Below are positions 36,740 to 44,914 of a stretch of 64,000 nt of DNA, piece after piece (within the stretch, counting starts at the first letter, position 1; every line of letters starts with the position of its first letter). Where the stretch lies: assembly GCA_963773465.1 (NCBI GenBank), contig CAVZBF010000002.1:1240001-1304000 (forward strand). Direction: 5' to 3'. This DNA is from VBAS01 sp963773465. GTDB taxonomy: Bacteria > Bacteroidota > Bacteroidia > Chitinophagales > Chitinophagaceae. The position numbers and the translations under genes were made by a program. The notes below the pieces were generated by a model, which did not search any database, had not been told where the DNA came from, and worked only from the letters and a program-made list of their open reading frames with translations.

Positions 36740-37079
36740 GTTTGTTCAATTTGTGCCTGCAGGATTATTGGGACATGCCTGGGTGAGTATCTTACTCACC
36801 ATTCTGGTTTGTGAAGACACGAACCAGGGAGGCGTCAATCCCCGTTTGCCACCGACCTTTTCTTTTTTCTCAGAAGTACCGGCAGTAAACAAACCCTGAA
36901 TGGCTTGTTTTTATTTGAACCAGGATTTTCAGGATTTCAACGATTAATGATGAAATCATCCCGGCATACTCAGAGCTCTTTATTTCTTTTCAGAAGTTGG
37001 AGATGAGAGAATATTTTTTTATTAAAAAGAACTATCCATTTATTCCTCACAAATCTCATTAATCCTGACAATCCGTGGT
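36740..37079. repeat. 340-bp rpsJ-rplC spacer with several inverted words
   Basis: No gene found. It holds GTGAGTATCTTACTCAC (a hairpin), and the pair AACCAGGATTTTCAGGATTT near 36915 and AATCCTGACAATCCGTGGTT near 37060, which are inverted versions of one another about 140 bp apart. Such a long spacer between rpsJ and rplC is unusual, as these genes are normally a few bases apart. Confidence 0.7.
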
Positions 37080-37385
37080 TTAGGCCTTTATCTCAACCTC
37101 TACCCCACTTGGCAGATCCAACTTACTCAATGCATCAACAGTACGGCTTGAAGAAGTGTAAATATCCAACAGGCGTTTATGTGTTGCAAGTTGGAATTGT
37201 TCACGACTCTTTTTATTTACGTGTGGCGAACGCAACACAGTAAATATTTTTTTGCGTGTAGGTAAAGGAATAGGTCCTGTAACTACAGCACCGGTGCTGC
37301 GAACTGTCTTTACGATTTTTTCGGCAGATTTATCTACCAGGTTGTGATCGTAAGACTGTAGTTTGATTCTGATTCTCTGCGACAT
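37080..37385 (-). CDS. rpsJ: 30S ribosomal protein S10
   Basis: 101 residues: MSQRIRIKLQSYDHNLVDKS, VTGPIPLPTRKKIFTVLRSP and FQLATHKRLLDIYTSSSRTV are the S10 signatures. S10 also acts as NusE in transcription antitermination. It is the first gene of the cluster and follows a recognisable promoter. fusA and the str genes, often directly upstream in Bacteroidota, are absent here. Confidence 0.98.
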   Translation of the reverse strand: MSQRIRIKLQSYDHNLVDKSAEKIVKTVRSTGAVVTGPIPLPTRKKIFTVLRSPHVNKKSREQFQLATHKRLLDIYTSSSRTVDALSKLDLPSGVEVEIKA

Positions 37386-37416
37386 GAGTAAAATTCCCCA
37401 TTTGAATTTGGGAGCG

Positions 37417-37447
37417 CAAAGATAGGGGGATGCCTCTTATCAGGCAA
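37417..37447 (-). promoter_or_regulatory. Bacteroidota-type promoter of the S10-spc operon
   Basis: On the minus strand TTG (37445-37447) is followed after 20 nt by TATCTTTG (37417-37424), an exact match to the -33 TTG / -7 TAnnTTTG promoter of the Bacteroidota sigma factor. The start codon of rpsJ lies about 30 nt downstream, so the leader is short. Confidence 0.78.
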
Positions 37448-37479
37448 AGTTTTGGAAAAGAATTTTTAATTCAGAAAAC

Positions 37480-38103
37480 TTATAAAGTAATCCCTACAAA
37501 AAAGTTCCAGGTCTGGCTCTTCCATTGGTCCCGGTTATCGATGCCATTGATATTGGTCAAGCCGATCTCATAACGTGCGCCTATATGAATAAGAGGGAGT
37601 TGCAGCATTATACCACCTAAAACAGACAACTCTGCATTTTTAAAAATTTCTTTGGGTGTTTTAAGACTATCCACCGCTTCGCTTACAAGAATCCCCCATT
37701 GCGGACCGAGTTGAAGTTTTACTCTTTGTGACGGACCAAGGTCAATATTCAGCAAGCCTGCAAATTTTACATAATCAAGCTTTGCTTTTTTCTGACTGCC
37801 TTCAAGAAAAAGATCGTCGTATATAACTGTTATATCGCTTGATTGCTCTGCAGATGTTTGAACAAAATTTATTTCAGGTTGTAATCCCAACTTCCTTGTA
37901 ATATTTATTTGCATAAAACCACCTAATGAGTAATTATAATTAAACTCATCTTTAAATGATTTGCCATCTATCTTATTTATATTAAGTCCGCCTTTAAATC
38001 CCCAGCGAAACAATGATTCTTTTTCCGAGGGATCTTTTTTCTTTTGAGAATAAACGTTCAAACAAAGCACAGATAATAATATTGGAAGGATAAGATTTTT
38101 CAT
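37480..38103 (-). CDS. Outer-membrane beta-barrel (porin-family) protein
   Basis: 207 residues with a signal peptide (MKNLILPILLSVLCLNVYSQ). FRWGFKGGLNINKIDGKSFK, GGFMQINITRKLGLQPEINF and VKLQLGPQWGILVSEAVDSL are the alternating strands of the PorT-like/OmpW-like small barrel common in Bacteroidota, ending in an aromatic strand (WNFFVGITL). Function unknown. It lies upstream of the S10 promoter on the same strand. Confidence 0.8.
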   Translation of the reverse strand: MKNLILPILLSVLCLNVYSQKKKDPSEKESLFRWGFKGGLNINKIDGKSFKDEFNYNYSLGGFMQINITRKLGLQPEINFVQTSAEQSSDITVIYDDLFLEGSQKKAKLDYVKFAGLLNIDLGPSQRVKLQLGPQWGILVSEAVDSLKTPKEIFKNAELSVLGGIMLQLPLIHIGARYEIGLTNINGIDNRDQWKSQTWNFFVGITL

Positions 38104-38480
38104 AACTAAAATTGATTACCGTAATAACGAATCCACACATGTTCTGGTATCCAAAATGTTTTTTTTCACCGGCGATGCTAATCATATTCACATCGATTAA
38201 CGCAATTCTGTTAAGTTCTTTAACATCCCGGGTAAATTAAATGCTTTAATTCAAAAAAATTTGCCCTAAAGAATTCAGTACATCAGTTAAAATTGCCTTT
38301 GATTTTATTCATTTACCACTCGTGTATAGTGCTTACCTTTTCGTGGTATGTCTTAACGATAATTAACTCCTAACACCTGTTTTTCACATGGTTATGCTAT
38401 CGGATGCGAGTAACTTTTATAAGCATATTTGCGTCATACAATTCATGATAAGCATTTTAACCAAAAAAACCAAAGAAGCC
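38104..38480. other. Intergenic region between divergent genes
   Basis: About 375 bp between the barrel gene and the hemerythrin-like gene. I see no gene and no strong repeat. It must hold the promoters of both genes, but no exact TAnnTTTG box with a good -33 partner stands out. Confidence 0.5.
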
Positions 38481-39185
38481 ATGAAACAGGAACAGCGATA
38501 CAACATCTTTAAAAGGACCCATAAAGGTTTACGCAGTATGTTGTTTGACGCGGGGGCAAAAATCCAGCAAACAGATTTTACAAAAACAAACCAAGCGGAG
38601 GCAGCCATTGATATTACCAGGCAAACCACCCGATCATTTTTGTACCACTTGAGCAAAGAAGACAATCTAATTTATCATTCAGTGGTTTTATATGCACCTT
38701 ATATTGTTGCGATGATTGAGCAAACAAATTTAAAAGATGAAACCCTTGCACGGTCGTTAGATACGATAATTGACCAATACAAAGACGTAAGCACCAAAAA
38801 AGAAATGACATCCTTCGGCATTACTTTACAAGCTGCATTCTTTGAATTTACTGCCGCCGTTTTGCAACATATGAATAAAGAAGAAACCGTGATCAATGAA
38901 TTGTTATGGTCAAATTATACCGACAGCCAGTTAGTAGCGATGGAAGTAGAGATGATGAAACAATCGACGCCTGAAGATTGCACATGGTATACCGGTAAAA
39001 TCTTAAAAGAATTAAGCAACCCGGAGATCATTGTCTGGATCAATGGTATCGCTGAACATGCTTCATCAAACATAATTGAAAAGCTGATCAGCACAACCCG
39101 CAAAGTTTTGCCAATTGACAGGTGGCAAATGATAAGGGGAAAATTTATCTGGCCTAATGATCCCGCAAATAAAGCAGCCGCGTAG
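38481..39185 (+). CDS. Hemerythrin-like (HHE) domain protein
   Basis: About 234 residues from the ATG at 38481; in-frame ATGs at 38445 and 38388 would lengthen it but with poor sequence. It is all-helical, with candidate metal ligands in the hemerythrin order: NIFKRTHKGLRSMLFD (His), RSFLYHLSKEDNLIYHSVV (His, Glu and a second His) and FTAAVLQHMNKEETVI (His, Glu). Such proteins bind a di-iron centre that senses or carries oxygen or related species. Start and ligand assignment are inference; the HxxxE patterns are direct. Confidence 0.62.
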   Translation: MKQEQRYNIFKRTHKGLRSMLFDAGAKIQQTDFTKTNQAEAAIDITRQTTRSFLYHLSKEDNLIYHSVVLYAPYIVAMIEQTNLKDETLARSLDTIIDQYKDVSTKKEMTSFGITLQAAFFEFTAAVLQHMNKEETVINELLWSNYTDSQLVAMEVEMMKQSTPEDCTWYTGKILKELSNPEIIVWINGIAEHASSNIIEKLISTTRKVLPIDRWQMIRGKFIWPNDPANKAAA

Positions 39186-39189
39186 AATC

Positions 39190-39248
39190 TGTAGAGACAA
39201 GGCATGCCTTGTCTCTCCGATTACAGACAAGGCATGCCTTGTCTGTAC
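39190..39248. repeat. Two more copies of AGACAAGGCATGCCTTGTCT
   Basis: The perfect palindrome occurs twice here in tandem, at about 39194-39213 and 39225-39244, between the hemerythrin gene and the response regulator, which are convergent. The third copy is in the rplC-rplD spacer. Confidence 0.85.
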
Positions 39249-39328
39249 AAATGTTAGCGCCGAAATATAAAAAAGCAAGCCGCCCCGAACAAATCGGTAA
39301 CGGCTTTTTCTTGAGTAGTGATGAACAA

Positions 39329-39970
39329 CTAAACAAGACCTTCATTAATGGCTTTCAGCACGGCCTCTGTTTTAGAATTAACATGCAGTTTTTCATAAAT
39401 GCGGCGAATATGAGAACGTACCGTATCGATGCTGATAAATAATTCTGATGCGATGGCTTTGTAACTATAACCGCTTACAAGACCTTTTACAATTTGCAAT
39501 TCCCTGTCAGATAAATTATAATCTACTTTATTTGCTTTTGGTTGTGATTGGAAATACTGCAACACTTTCCTGGCTACATTGGCCGTCATCGGTGAGCCGC
39601 CTTTGCTTACATCAAATATTGATTCAATGATCTCCGATGGAGGTGTATGTTTTAGCAAATAGCCGCTGGCCCCATTGCGAATAGCATTGAATATTTTTTC
39701 CTCATTGTCAAAAACAGTAAGCATGATCACCTGTGCTTTCGGAGACACCGCTTTTATGATGGCAACGGCATCGATACCATTGGTGCCCGGCATATCGATA
39801 TCCATTAAAATTACATCAGGCTTCAATTCTTCCGTATCGGTTTTTACCGTATCGGCGTTGCTGAAAGTTGCCAACAATTCCAACTGCGAGGTGGATTGGA
39901 TAAGAAATGAAATACCCTCTCTCAGGTTGCTGTTGTCTTCGTAATAAACTACTTTGATTTTTTCTTCCAT
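39329..39970 (-). CDS. LuxR/NarL-type response regulator
   Basis: 213 residues. Receiver domain: KVVYYEDNSNLREGISFLIQ (acidic pair), PDVILMDIDMPGTNGIDAVA (phospho-acceptor Asp in LMDIDMPG), VIMLTVFDNEE (Thr) and GYLLKHT (Lys). C-terminal helix-turn-helix: LSDRELQIVKGLVSGYSYKA and IASELFISIDTVRSHIRRIY. The kinase gene ends 52 bp upstream on the same strand, so the two form a two-component system and are likely one transcript. Target genes cannot be seen. Confidence 0.94.
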   Translation of the reverse strand: MEEKIKVVYYEDNSNLREGISFLIQSTSQLELLATFSNADTVKTDTEELKPDVILMDIDMPGTNGIDAVAIIKAVSPKAQVIMLTVFDNEEKIFNAIRNGASGYLLKHTPPSEIIESIFDVSKGGSPMTANVARKVLQYFQSQPKANKVDYNLSDRELQIVKGLVSGYSYKAIASELFISIDTVRSHIRRIYEKLHVNSKTEAVLKAINEGLV

Positions 39971-40022
39971 ACCCTAAAGTTAATTGACAGTAATGGCAGG
40001 CTGTATAACATAATCATGCTAA

Positions 40023-43000
40023 TTATTTATCTGCAAGCAGGCTTTTCTTTAAAACAACCATCAGGTTGATAGCCGTTCCCTTTCCCGGCGCCGATCTGAT
40101 ATCGATTTGTCCGTTTATTTCTTTTGCTCTTTTTTCAAGATTGTTAAGGCCGTTGCCTCTTTTCACGGTGTCCGGATCAAATCCTTTTCCATTATCGATT
40201 ATTTCCATTTTCAGGAAACGCCGCTTCAGGTTTAATATAAGATCGATCTGTGTGGCTTCCGCATACTTCACTGCATTATTTAACACTTCCCTGAAGATAA
40301 GATAGAGATTTCTTCGTTGCTCAAGGCTGAGCTTTGATGCTTTGAAACTTTGCGATACAATAGTATTGAACCGGATATTTTTTGCATCACAAACACGAAG
40401 GCCGAATTCTCTCATTCTCGAAACAAGGTCTTCCAATGTATCATTATCACTTCTGATTGTCCAGATAATGTCCTGCATATTTTCAGAAAGCGATGTTGCA
40501 TTGTTACTGATGCGGTCGAGCAACGGAACCGTTTCAGGTTTTACTTCTTCAATTTGTTTTTTTGCCACATCACTAAAAATGCGAATGCTGCTTAGCGTTG
40601 AGCCCATATCATCATGCAGATCGGTGGCAATACGGTCACGAATTTTTTCCAGTCTCTTTTTTTGTTGTTTGCGATACAGGTAAATCATGAAAAATATAAG
40701 ACCTGCAGCTGCCAGTATCAATAACCGGAACCAAATTGTTTTTTGAAAGGAGGGTATCACTTTAAGGGTATACACTTTTTCATCACTCCATACACCATCA
40801 TTGTTACTTGCTTTTACATGCAACTTGTGGTTCCCTCCCTCCAGGTTCATTAAGGTCAGGATTCGTTCGTTGGTATATCTCCATGCCGAATCATAGCCTT
40901 CCAACCGAAAACCAAACCTGTTTTTATGCGATTGACTATAATTTAATGCTGAAAACTCGATAACAATATTGCGTTCTCCGGGTTGTACAATTATCCTGTT
41001 ATCTTCATCAAAGGTTCTTAACTGTCCTTTTATATTTACACGTGATACAAAAACGGTCGGCGCATTTTTATTAAATGCAATATTTCCTGTATTGATACTG
41101 TTAATGGCGCCATTAAAACCGATAAACAATTCGCCCTGGTTACTCATATAAAATCCATCGGCTATCTTGTTATTGAACAAACCATCATTTTTATCGAAAA
41201 CATCAAAATGCCCGTTGGAGGGATTAAGCCTGTGAAGTTTATTATCGGTTGCGAACCACAAAAATCCTTGGGGGTCTTCTGCTATAGCATAAACTCCTGA
41301 AGCAATAAAGCCGGATTTGTTATTATAAAGACCCAACACCTCACCTTGCTTATCAAGTTTTGCTATATAGCCTACGCCTGATACCCAGATATTTTGTGAC
41401 CTGTCAATGTACAATGCCCCAATCTCGTCTTCCGGAAGTTTTTTATTTTTTCTTTTTATATTATTAAAGAGGGTAAGTTCATGTTTTATCCGATCAATAC
41501 GTCCTACCCCTTTGGAAGATGAGAACCATATATACCCTTCAGCGTCTTCACGGATATTCAGTGGGTATATATCCCGCATAGACGGGATCCTTTTCCACCA
41601 ATTAATTACTGAATCTCCTTTTCGTTCCCATGAAAATAATCCCTGGTACGTGGAAAACCACATGTTCGACTTTGAATCTTCGGAAATAAAAGTAACGGAA
41701 CGTCTTGCTTTCTGATCCGGGAAAAAATCTACATAATGACGAATAAATTTATTTTGTTTCGGGTCCAATACCTGCACACCCAATCCATGCCCGATCCAGA
41801 TCATTCCATCTTTTGCCTGTAACATGGTAAACACACCGGCTTCTTTAATGCCCGGCGTCTGCACATAATCTTCATCTAATTTTAATTTATTCCGGTTCCA
41901 TTTATATAAACCACCGATCCAAACACTAACCCACCAGGTGTTACCGGTCACGTCCGTTTTATCCTGGACAAACCCGCTGGTGAAAAAATATTGTGAGTTC
42001 TCATATTCATTCTTATCCTGCCAAATACGATAGCGGTGAAAACGGATCGCATGACGGTCATATTTTTCCAAACCATTTTCGGTGCCGATCCATACAATAC
42101 CTGCACTGGTATCTTTGAAGATGAAAGCTGTTTGTCCTAAGTTATGTGTGTATTTATCTCTTGGATCATTTTTGAATTGAAAGAATTTTTTTTCTGAAGT
42201 ATCATAGGTCATCAAACCATAAGCTCCTCCGCCACACCACATGAATGGCTGGCCCTGCTCATCATTATCAAATTCAAAATTTGTCAAAGATTCATTAGGG
42301 CTTTCCTGCTTATCAAACTCCTGTTTGCTTTCATTCCAAACATAAAAACCATGTGCCCAGGTAGACATCCAGACTTTTCCACGCCCATCTTCTTTTACGG
42401 AACCGCAAAGAATATCACTGTTGCGATGTGACCAATCAAAACCCATCAGGTACCTGAACTTTTCGGTGGCAGGATCAAATAAATATTTTGCCCTGCCGAG
42501 ACATAACCATACACGGTCTTTACTATCCACCTGCGCTAAGTTGGCATGAAACCTTGTTGCCGGTAATAAATACCTTTTCCATTTGAAAGTTTCCTGGTTA
42601 ACAGCATAGAGATAATTATTAACCATGAACCAGCCAATGCCTTTGCTATCAAACTCACCATACATTACTTCATATCTTGGAAAATTATCTGTGGTGTCTT
42701 TAAGATCTATCCGGTCAATTTTCAACGTGCGGGTATCGATCCTGCATAAACCATTACTTGTCGCCACCCATAAATATCCTTTTTTATCCAACGTGGTGCC
42801 CGCGATATAATTACCGGGAATTGTGTTTGGCTGGTCAGGATTATTTAAAAAAACTTTGAAAGTTATTCCGTCAAAACGGTTGAGACCGTTTGCCGTACCG
42901 ATCCATAAAAATCCATCTTTGTCTTTGGTAATGCTAAGCACACTCTCATGTGAAAGCCCATTATCAGTTGTGAATTGTTCTAATGCGAAATTGAAACGCT

Positions 43001-43070
43001 GTGCCTGTCCTTTTTGAAAAAGTAAAAAAGATAGCAGGAGCAAGAAGATATTGCGACTGTATTTTATCAT
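40023..43070 (-). CDS. Two-component sensor histidine kinase with regulator propeller domain
   Basis: 1015 residues. Signal peptide, then about 14 periplasmic propeller repeats (for example SITKDKDGFLWIGTANGLNR and DPQGFLWFATDNKLHR), a Y_Y_Y domain around residues 690-760 (FSALNYSQSHKNRFGFRLEG, NNDGVWSDEKVYTLKVIP), one membrane helix near 770-790 (FRLLILAAAGLIFFMIYLYR), a HisKA_3 domain with IATDLHDDMGSTLSSIRIFS (phosphorylated His in DLHDDMG), and HATPase with REVLNNAVKYAEATQ and IDNGKGFDPDTVKRGNGLNN. The propeller probably senses a sugar or other envelope ligand. It phosphorylates the regulator at 39329. Confidence 0.95.
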   Translation of the reverse strand: MIKYSRNIFLLLLSFLLFQKGQAQRFNFALEQFTTDNGLSHESVLSITKDKDGFLWIGTANGLNRFDGITFKVFLNNPDQPNTIPGNYIAGTTLDKKGYLWVATSNGLCRIDTRTLKIDRIDLKDTTDNFPRYEVMYGEFDSKGIGWFMVNNYLYAVNQETFKWKRYLLPATRFHANLAQVDSKDRVWLCLGRAKYLFDPATEKFRYLMGFDWSHRNSDILCGSVKEDGRGKVWMSTWAHGFYVWNESKQEFDKQESPNESLTNFEFDNDEQGQPFMWCGGGAYGLMTYDTSEKKFFQFKNDPRDKYTHNLGQTAFIFKDTSAGIVWIGTENGLEKYDRHAIRFHRYRIWQDKNEYENSQYFFTSGFVQDKTDVTGNTWWVSVWIGGLYKWNRNKLKLDEDYVQTPGIKEAGVFTMLQAKDGMIWIGHGLGVQVLDPKQNKFIRHYVDFFPDQKARRSVTFISEDSKSNMWFSTYQGLFSWERKGDSVINWWKRIPSMRDIYPLNIREDAEGYIWFSSSKGVGRIDRIKHELTLFNNIKRKNKKLPEDEIGALYIDRSQNIWVSGVGYIAKLDKQGEVLGLYNNKSGFIASGVYAIAEDPQGFLWFATDNKLHRLNPSNGHFDVFDKNDGLFNNKIADGFYMSNQGELFIGFNGAINSINTGNIAFNKNAPTVFVSRVNIKGQLRTFDEDNRIIVQPGERNIVIEFSALNYSQSHKNRFGFRLEGYDSAWRYTNERILTLMNLEGGNHKLHVKASNNDGVWSDEKVYTLKVIPSFQKTIWFRLLILAAAGLIFFMIYLYRKQQKKRLEKIRDRIATDLHDDMGSTLSSIRIFSDVAKKQIEEVKPETVPLLDRISNNATSLSENMQDIIWTIRSDNDTLEDLVSRMREFGLRVCDAKNIRFNTIVSQSFKASKLSLEQRRNLYLIFREVLNNAVKYAEATQIDLILNLKRRFLKMEIIDNGKGFDPDTVKRGNGLNNLEKRAKEINGQIDIRSAPGKGTAINLMVVLKKSLLADK

Positions 43071-43109
43071 TAAGCAGTTTACAATCTACTAAACTTTTAT
43101 AAATGAATC

Positions 43110-43652
43110 TTACAGGTAATATTTTGAAACTAGTTGCTTATCGATCCCTTTTTTTATTGCTATTTTATACAACCAGTTTAACAACGGCTGAAGCAACGAC
43201 ATTAACCCGGGAACATTAGAACCCGCCGCAACGGATAAATAGCCAAACAACAGCCAACTTTTCGGAAGTCCTTTCTTATTTACCTGGCCATCCCTCGCCA
43301 GGCCATTTAATGCAGTGATCAGCAGTTGAGAGCCAAAATTTCCCGGTTGTATCACGGCTTTAAACTTTGCAGGGTTTTCGCTTTCATTAAAATACCGATG
43401 ATTTGTTTTTGCGGGCACTAATAAATAGTCGCCTTTCCTTAAAGTTTTAATCTCTTTACCTAATTGCATTTTCATTTCACCTTCCAGCACTTCATAATAT
43501 TCGGTAAAATCCCGATGATAATGAAGAGGAGCACCTTTACCTGGTTGCACCACGGATTCCGTCACTGTTCTTTTGCCTTTTGTTTCTTCAAATAATTCCA
43601 AAAATTCCGTTCTGATTCCAAGAACCGGGTTATCGTGTATCCTATTTTTCAT
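43110..43652 (-). CDS. Cupin-domain protein
   Basis: 180 residues. The cupin motifs are visible as APLHYHRDFTEYYEVLEGEM (G(X)5HXH(X)3,4E(X)6G; HYHRDFTEYYEVLEGE) and LLVPAKTNHRYFNESENPAK (second motif with His). A metal-binding beta-barrel of unknown substrate. The C-terminal third has a hydrophobic segment (GLPKSWLLFGYLSVAAGSNV). It is upstream of the sensor kinase on the same strand, 40 bp away, so it may belong to the same transcript. Confidence 0.8.
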   Translation of the reverse strand: MKNRIHDNPVLGIRTEFLELFEETKGKRTVTESVVQPGKGAPLHYHRDFTEYYEVLEGEMKMQLGKEIKTLRKGDYLLVPAKTNHRYFNESENPAKFKAVIQPGNFGSQLLITALNGLARDGQVNKKGLPKSWLLFGYLSVAAGSNVPGLMSLLQPLLNWLYKIAIKKGIDKQLVSKYYL

Positions 43653-43718
43653 GTAAAAAACTTAACACAAAGTTCCTTACGTGGCTCGTTTATTCAATAG
43701 CATATCAATGTGAAAAAA

Positions 43719-43866
43719 GGTTGTCTAAAAAACAATAAGTAACACGACGGGCACTAAGTATACACAACGGACACAATGAGGTTTCTATTTAAGATCAGTA
43801 CGTTATGTTCTTCGTGTTTCTTTGTGTTCTTTGTGATGCTTGCTTCATCAACTTTTGACAGCCGCG
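43719..43866. repeat. Copy of the dispersed CACAAAG element
   Basis: Left end GGTTGTCTAAAAAACAATAAG TAACAC, right end CTTTGTGTTCTTTGTGATGC then TTCATCAACTTTTGACAGCC. The body holds CTTTGTGTTCTTCGTG-type words. Similar elements lie at 46860-46950, 58000-58085 and 60804-60957. The ends are an imperfect inverted repeat. Confidence 0.72.
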
Positions 43867-43899
43867 CTATGTAGTTATTCAAACGATCAACTTCCATGG

Positions 43900-44484
43900 T
43901 TAAAGTTTATTGAATGGTTTTGGCGCTGGTACTGCATTCTTAACCGGTTTGGTCGATTTTAAAAAAGCAAAAATGGATCGCAGGTCATCATCGTTGAGAT
44001 TTTTATAAACAAACCAGGGCATAGGTGGTAATAATGGGCGGGTATTATCCAATCCTTTGTATTTCCCTTCACGAATTGCTTTTATAAATTGTTCTTCTTT
44101 CCAATTACCGATTCCCGTTGCATCCGAAGTAAGATTGGCGGCAAATGATTGACCCCAGGGCCCGACTGCAGTTGTAAAATCGGTTCCAAACAAAACCCAA
44201 CCCTGGTTTACAGCATCGGTAGCTGGTTTAAGCGATGCCATTCCCGGATTAAAGCCTGATAAGCGCAGTTCGGGAATGATCTCAAAACCAGTTGCACTCA
44301 CTTTCTTTGGGGAGTGACAATCATCACAGCCCATTGAATTGACAAGGTAAGCGCCACGTTGAATTTTTTCCTCGTTTGACATGGCTATACTTTTCTTTTC
44401 ACTGGCTACACTGTCTGAACAGGCAATAAATATTACAGAAGCTATTGCTGATGTAAGGACTAAACTTAAAATTGTCTTTCTCAT
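43900..44484 (-). CDS. c-type cytochrome lipoprotein, single haem
   Basis: 194 residues with a lipoprotein signal (MRKTILSLVLTSAIASVIFI then ACSDS). One haem site, GCDDCHSPKK at about residue 53, with possible Met ligands in LPPMPWFVYKN. DDDLRSIFAFLKSTKPVKNA is the typical C-terminal helix. It resembles the cytochrome c subunits of Bacteroidota membrane oxidoreductases. A small exported protein gene lies 18 bp upstream; a larger cytochrome of the same style is at 46962. Confidence 0.85.
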   Translation of the reverse strand: MRKTILSLVLTSAIASVIFIACSDSVASEKKSIAMSNEEKIQRGAYLVNSMGCDDCHSPKKVSATGFEIIPELRLSGFNPGMASLKPATDAVNQGWVLFGTDFTTAVGPWGQSFAANLTSDATGIGNWKEEQFIKAIREGKYKGLDNTRPLLPPMPWFVYKNLNDDDLRSIFAFLKSTKPVKNAVPAPKPFNKL

Positions 44485-44502
44485 TTTTTGCAGGTTTTAT
44501 GG

Positions 44503-44706
44503 CTATTGATAAAAATGGTTGGCAAAAGATATCAAGTCAGGTAAAACATCCGTTTCCTGGTTTGCTTCCATCTCCAGGTCTCGTTTTTCTGTTGGCTTAC
44601 TACTGGTTTTTGAAGGCTCAAAGGTTCCTGTGTTCGCTTCTGCCACCATAACTATTGCAGAAGCGAGAAGCTGAAAGAAGAAAAGAAGTAAACTATATTT
44701 TCTCAT
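44503..44706 (-). CDS. Small hypothetical exported protein
   Basis: About 67 residues from ATG 44706 (a longer frame begins at 44745). The N-terminus is a signal peptide (MRKYSLLLFFFQLLASAIVM) followed by VAEANTG and a charged tail with PSKTSSKPTEKRDLEMEANQ. No family recognised. It is directly upstream of the cytochrome gene and may serve it. Confidence 0.5.
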   Translation of the reverse strand: MRKYSLLLFFFQLLASAIVMVAEANTGTFEPSKTSSKPTEKRDLEMEANQETDVLPDLISFANHFYQ

Positions 44707-44914
44707 TATTATAAATTGATAGAACAAAAATGCATTACGATGCAATCGTTTTCAATAGCACATTAATGCGGATTTTTGCCTGAATGGTTTGCAAGTTTTT
44801 GCCGGAAGAGCATAAACATGCTAATACAATCGTTAGGATAAAGCTTTCGGGCTTTGATTATTAAAGCTCTTCCCCGCCTCAATACAGCTACCTTTGCCGA
44901 AAATTTTAAAGTAC

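Noticed and set aside
36740..37079. A riboswitch or L4-type leader in the rpsJ-rplC spacer
   Set aside because: Only inverted word repeats are visible; no known leader structure can be recognised, and the spacer is inside the operon rather than ahead of rpsJ.
38388..38480. Upstream start of the hemerythrin-like protein at 38388
   Set aside because: The extra residues look like untranslated leader and the family core begins soon after the ATG at 38481; the ATG at 38445 remains possible.
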